This document shows, piece after piece, positions 59,695 through 64,000 of a stretch of DNA of 64,000 bases. The notes under the pieces are model-generated. The model made no database searches. It worked only from the letters and a program-made list of their open reading frames with translations, and was not told the DNA's origin. Source of the DNA: Himantopus leucocephalus. Taxonomy: Eukaryota > Chordata > Aves > Charadriiformes > Recurvirostridae. The DNA lies in NCBI GenBank assembly GCA_003993805.1, contig RSEF01000014.1, positions 4,985,531 through 5,049,530 on the forward strand. Direction: 5' to 3'. A program made the translations under genes and the position numbers. Positions within the stretch are counted from its first letter, which is position 1; each line of letters starts with the position of its first letter.

Positions 59695-59860
59695 TGATAC
59701 AACCTTGTTTAGCACAATTGGTTTGAATCCATTATATTGACAATATCAATTTGTGTAATTCCTGCATTAGGATTTTGTACTAAACTGTATTTGAAAGGAG
59801 CTGTTGACCTTGATTAGCTCTTTAATTGTGGTTAAAATCCAAAGTAATTCAGATACCAGC
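59695..59860. promoter_or_regulatory. Candidate conserved regulatory element
   Basis: AT-rich block with the interrupted palindrome attgacaatatcaat (59736-59750), GTGTAATTCC, TTGATTAGC and TTTAATTGTGG words. High complexity and no repeat signature. Confidence 0.4.
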
Positions 59861-61069
59861 CTTGACTCTGGAAGGAAAGGGCCATGCCATGTGACAGTGC
59901 AGTCAATAACTGCCACGTTCCCCACGGACACAGCTCCCGTGTTTTATAGGCTCTGGGTCTCGCCACTACCTTAGCGCATCCATTTGCCTTCACTTCAACC
60001 GGACCCTCGGGGCTTCACCTCGCGGGGTGTCTTGTAAGAGCAGGCACTGGAGGTACGGTCTCCTGGACACCTTCCAGCTGAGCCAGCCTTCTGGCTCCCA
60101 CCACCTCTGCTTTGGCATGCAGGTGGGATTTTGCTTCGCTTTCCATCCCAGGCAGAGCTGTAACAGTGCTGGGTCCGACCCAAGGGCTGCTCAGAAAGGG
60201 ATGGGAAGGGACTGCTCTGTCTACAGAGCTAAATCTTGGTTGTGAACGTTGCCGTACTCACTTTGTGGTCTCTTAGCAGCAGAAAGAAGAGTGTTATTAG
60301 AGCACATTAAGGAGCCCACATCTGCTTGTCAGGGGCCAGATGTCTGCAGGGGATGCTTAATAGCGTTATGGGCAGCCCGGAGGAGGGACGGACAGGCTTG
60401 CCGGCATTTCCGCAGGCTCCAAGCTCTCACCGAAACTCAGCAGGAGCTGGGTGCCGAATTCTCCCAGGTCTGCGGGAAAAGATCAGCCACACGCCTTGAG
60501 GTCTGCACTGGTGCCAGTGTTCTGGGTGAACGATGCCAGGCAGCAGGAAAGGCCATTTCCAGGACTCCCATGTGTTGAAGGGGAAAATGGACGGGATGAA
60601 GCCTGGAGGTGGGGGGGGAACCCTTTTAAGTCAATGAGGAATTCTGCCAGAAAAGCAGACGGAGCAGTTCAGCAGGAATTACAGAGAAGAAAAAAAAAAA
60701 ATCTGGCAAGAGATACAGCCTGAAAGATGGAGCACTTCATTTTGGGCAAACTGAACGTTTCAATTAAAAATGACAGAGCTGCGATCCTTTAAGAGCAGTC
60801 AGATTTTAATAAATTTTTCATGAATGGAAGCAGCCCATATCCTGAAGACCTGACAAACTCTCTGCTCTTTGGAGATCATGTGTTCTCCTGGATCTATGTC
60901 TTCCTGGCATCCGATGGGATCGCCACCCACGGATCAAAGAGAGGAAGCACAAAAAGGCCCACCAGGCATCTTGTGCTACATATGTGTGCGGAATATAACG
61001 TGCAGAGAGGAGACGGATGACAAGCGCTACGGCAGGGAAGGAGAGGGTTCACGTGAAGGAAGAGTAAAC
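59861..61069. other. Unique non-genic DNA
   Basis: No recognisable gene or repeat. An A run occurs at about 60690-60701. Confidence 0.5.
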
Positions 61070-61210
61070 CAACAGTGGAGAAGAGGACACGGACACGAAA
61101 GAAGAGGCTGTGAAGAAAACTAACATCAAGGAGAGGAGTTTGTGAAAGGCAAGAGTAGAGCAGTGAAAGTGGAGACAAGGAGGGAGGGAGTGGGGGAGGG
61201 AGAAACGTAC
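61070..61210 (+). repeat. Purine-rich tract
   Basis: The plus strand is strongly biased to A and G, with many gga/gag words ending in a ggagggagggagtgggggag segment. Such tracts can form triplex or G-rich structures. No family assigned. Confidence 0.55.
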
Positions 61211-61259
61211 CCTCTGCGCCTGGGAAAAAGACAATAAAAGCTGCGGACTCCTGTCACGC

Positions 61260-61500
61260 AGGACAAGCCCAGCACTATTTACTGTTTGCTCATTTAACCT
61301 GGTTAATTTTTAATAATGTTGAAATTTTCATTTTAATAATTTAGGTAAATTATTTATTAAACCACAGGATAAAGGGATCATAGCAATTATGAATTGACAG
61401 TGTTACCTGAGGCTCATGAAAAGGTAAGGGGTTTTGCAAAGTCCTTGTTATTGGATAAACATTAAATTAGTAACAACTTCACATCCAATTCAAATTACCT
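61260..61500. promoter_or_regulatory. Candidate conserved regulatory element
   Basis: AT-rich high-complexity block with GGTTAATTTTTAATAATG, TTTAATAATTTAGG, AATTATTTATTAAACC, AGCAATTATGAATTG and TATTGGATAAAC words. Abrupt transition from the purine-rich tract on the left. Composition is that of an enhancer. Confidence 0.4.
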
Positions 61501-62369
61501 TCTTCCAAGTCTGAGATTGCTCTCTCTCGGTCTCTCTTGGGAAAGAGCACTGTGGGCAAAGAGGGTTGCGGGGAGCCACGGCTGTCCTGTATGGGGCTGG
61601 GGACGTTTCTCCTAGATGTCCCCAAGGCAGGGACGAGGCAGTCTTTCCATCAGAGGATGGTGACAAGGCGACATTCACTGCTCTGATAATGTAGAAAATA
61701 CAATGATTTAAAAAAAGCCCAATATGTTAATAGGAAAAGATGGCTGGATGGGTCTTGTCTGGCTATGACTATCAGAGTGGTGATGGCTTTCCTGCTACAA
61801 AAAATGTCAACAGAAGCATGGTGGTACTTCATACCCATTGTAGGGCTCCTTACTGTGTTTCAGCGATGCAGCCTCCCAAACCAGCTCACTGACCACAGGA
61901 ACCGACTGTCTGATGCCAACTGCCTGATGAAGGGTTCCTGAGGAAATGCAGACCCAGTCCTGGAGGATCCCAAGGATGTTCTGGAGATGTTTGTGTAGAA
62001 ATCTACAGGCTGCCACTTGAGGAAAGCAACCTTTGTTGAAGAGAAATTGGTGCGCTATAGAGAGACACAGCTCTTTACTTAAAGTGATTGTATTGGGATT
62101 GCAAAATAAAGCCTTAAATAGTTGAAAGGGTGGAACTGATGAGTTTTAGGAACACCTAGGGAATGTACCATCCAGATACTCTCTGAGAGAGCAAGAAGTT
62201 TTGCTTTAGAGTAGAAATCTAAATGGAGGATGGTAAGAGATGGCAAAGGGGGGGATAAGGATGGGATCTGAAACCTGGTGGCCTTGGTCAGCCGAGTGCT
62301 GCAGCTTTTGCCCAACTTTCAGCATCAACATAGACCCGCAGAATTCGAACCAACCATCTACAGTTTAAT
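61501..62369. other. Unique non-genic DNA
   Basis: No recognisable gene or repeat. Confidence 0.5.
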
Positions 62370-62800
62370 AGCAAGCCCAGGTTTTAAGTATTGTAATGAA
62401 TCAGAGCCAAGTTTGCATTTTCATATTTTGTGATGTTTAATTTTCAAGCATTTTGTTTTAATTACCAGTTTCCAATCATTTTTATGTTAGCTCTGAGTGC
62501 CTTTCCTACATTTTCTTCTCAATAATTAAAACTTTTTAATAACATTACTTTCAATCAAAGGATTTCAATTTATCTTCTAACTTAGTTCTATCCTAATAAG
62601 GTGTTTTTTTTTTTCCCTGGGAATTTCCTAACTTTCAGTAAAGGAAATAAGCATTTCTAAGGAGTTATTTTTTTCCTTCTGAGAGCTCAGTTGCCTTGAA
62701 AAAATTATTTGGAAAAGCATCAAGATACATGCAGAGTCCTAAATATTTGTATATAAGATGGCTCAGATACAAATCTGTCTTTCCTTCTTTCTGGTTTAAA
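62370..62800. promoter_or_regulatory. AT-rich candidate regulatory block
   Basis: About 430 bases of strongly AT-rich DNA with TTTTAATTACC, CAATAATTAAAAC, TTTTTAATAAC and CAATCAAAGG words. The rightmost part includes T runs. It may be one or more enhancers, or simply AT-rich unconstrained DNA. Confidence 0.33.
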
Positions 62801-63440
62801 TAGAAATAGCCAATGTCCAGCACGTGAAACAAGTTGATAAACAAACATGTCCTGTAGATTTGAGAAAATGCCCTCGTAGTTTGGAAATCTGCTCAATCAC
62901 ATTTTTGTATCATGCCTAACAGGTGGGAAAAATAGAACCTATTAAACAAGAAAATAATGTTGAACAAAGTATACAACACTGAACAAACGCTTAATCCAAG
63001 GCGAAGGCCTGCCTGGTTTATAATAAAATAAAACAACCTCATTACAACAAACCAAAAACAAGTGAAAAGACAATTCTTCAGAGTCTCCAAGCCCCACATG
63101 AATCTAAACTTGCCCATCTCCAGGGTTTATAAATTGCCAGAGTTTCTAAACTCTGGGGAGCTTAGCCAAGCCTCTCCCAGGGATGCACATACTTTACAAA
63201 TGAAGTCACAGAGAAACCTTAGAAACTCATAGGTAGAGAAGACCTAGGAAATAAACATGAATCACTGAGCTCTCACTAATATGCTAAAGCACTAGTCAGC
63301 ATTGCGGACAGTCCATTATACCTGGATCAGCGTATTCCTGAGAATATCATATTAACTAAAAACAAACAAAATCACGAAAGCACCTCCTGTGGGTATCTCA
63401 GCTCTCCTTCCTTTGCCCTCCATCTTCATTCAGACTCTTC
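62801..63440. other. Unique AT-moderate non-genic DNA
   Basis: No recognisable gene or repeat. The hydrophobic minus frame at 62893-63117 has no domain. Confidence 0.5.
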
Positions 63441-63785
63441 CACCAGCAGATCAAGTGATAAATTTCAAGTGTAAAAGCATTTTGTTACCGTGAGACAATG
63501 GTAATGAAAAGATACCAGAGCTGAACAGCTTTTCACCAGAAAATGCAAACTCCACAAAGACACGGAGTTTGCTAGGAATCCATCAGTGTGCTGAATTTTT
63601 AAATGAAAACTTCTCAGAATCCTTCATTCTGGTAAGGTCCAAGTGTGTGTTTCAAATTAAGCAATTGTTCTTAATTTTTTCAGTGCACAAGAACACTGAC
63701 GCACAGGCTATTTTAAACCTCTTCCGAGATCATGACATTACAGGATATAGTAAATCTGTTCCTTTCATAGTCCGTTTTTAAATTT
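63440..63785. promoter_or_regulatory. AT-moderate block with a short hairpin
   Basis: High-complexity sequence with a perfect 9-base inverted repeat, gcaaactcc at 63545-63553 and ggagtttgc at 63564-63572, separated by 10 bases. A 70-codon open frame (63569-63781) lacks any recognised domain. The role is unknown. Confidence 0.28.
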
Positions 63786-64000
63786 TCACCTTTTTTTCCA
63801 ATATCAAAACTTCCTACAGAAAGTCTGAGCTTCTACTTCGAAACCCAAGTTCACAACGGGAACAGCATTACAAGCTGCCATGGAGCTCCAGCCTCTGGAA
63901 GCAACTCATGATCCAAGGAGCACCCAACAACCGACCCTCTGCAACCACAACTGATCCGGCACAGGCTATTTACAGCCTGTTTAAGTTCCTTTCTACAAAA
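63786..64000. other. Unique non-genic DNA at the window edge
   Basis: No recognisable feature. The sequence continues beyond the window. Confidence 0.5.

Noticed and set aside
1..64000. tRNA, rRNA, CRISPR arrays, insertion sequences, operons
   Set aside because: No cloverleaf-type A/B boxes, rRNA signature, regularly spaced repeats or prokaryotic gene organisation was seen. The sequence is vertebrate nuclear DNA.

Overview
The window looks like nuclear DNA of a bird (or at least an archosaur/sauropsid). The main evidence is CR1-type LINE copies whose 3' ends carry the characteristic ATTCTRTG-like tail, at 762-911, 18111-18327 and 29643-30179, plus an older tail at 41178-41214. MIR-family SINE relics and the N runs of a draft vertebrate assembly (two 100-N gaps, several single Ns) fit the same picture. 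Nothing prokaryotic or plasmid-like is present.

I could not support any protein-coding gene. The open frames are short and overlap on both strands. None shows a recognisable host domain or a convincing exon set. The only protein-level matches I recognise are decayed retrotransposons on the minus strand: a CR1/L3-like reverse transcriptase fragment at 2580-2830 and the amino end of an L1-type endonuclease at 9830-10080. The window is best read as intergenic or intronic 'gene desert' DNA.

Region by region: 1-10 kb holds one CR1, the RT relic, short tracts, a G-rich stretch and an AT-rich block. 10-11 kb holds the L1-like relic, a 183-bp tandem duplication with an N at the junction, and an unrecognised open stretch. 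11-30 kb alternates GC-rich unique DNA with AT-rich islands of simple unique sequence, interrupted by MIR and CR1 copies. 30-64 kb repeats this pattern, with CpG-dense islets near 37.2, 45.2 and 52.3 kb, some of them directly beside AT-rich homeodomain-motif-rich blocks.

The AT-rich islands (for example 13.9-14.4, 28.6-29.3, 32.3-32.5, 34.9-35.3, 37.9-38.4, 48.1-48.3, 50.8-51.0, 52.5-52.6, 59.7-59.9 and 61.3-61.5 kb) look like conserved non-coding regulatory elements around a developmental gene outside the window. This is inference from composition and motifs; no alignment was possible. I found no clear evidence of an undescribed biological system. The observations most worth checking are the L1-like relic, the paired 39-bp motif inside a candidate enhancer at 38.1-38.3 kb, and the CpG-islet/AT-island junctions.
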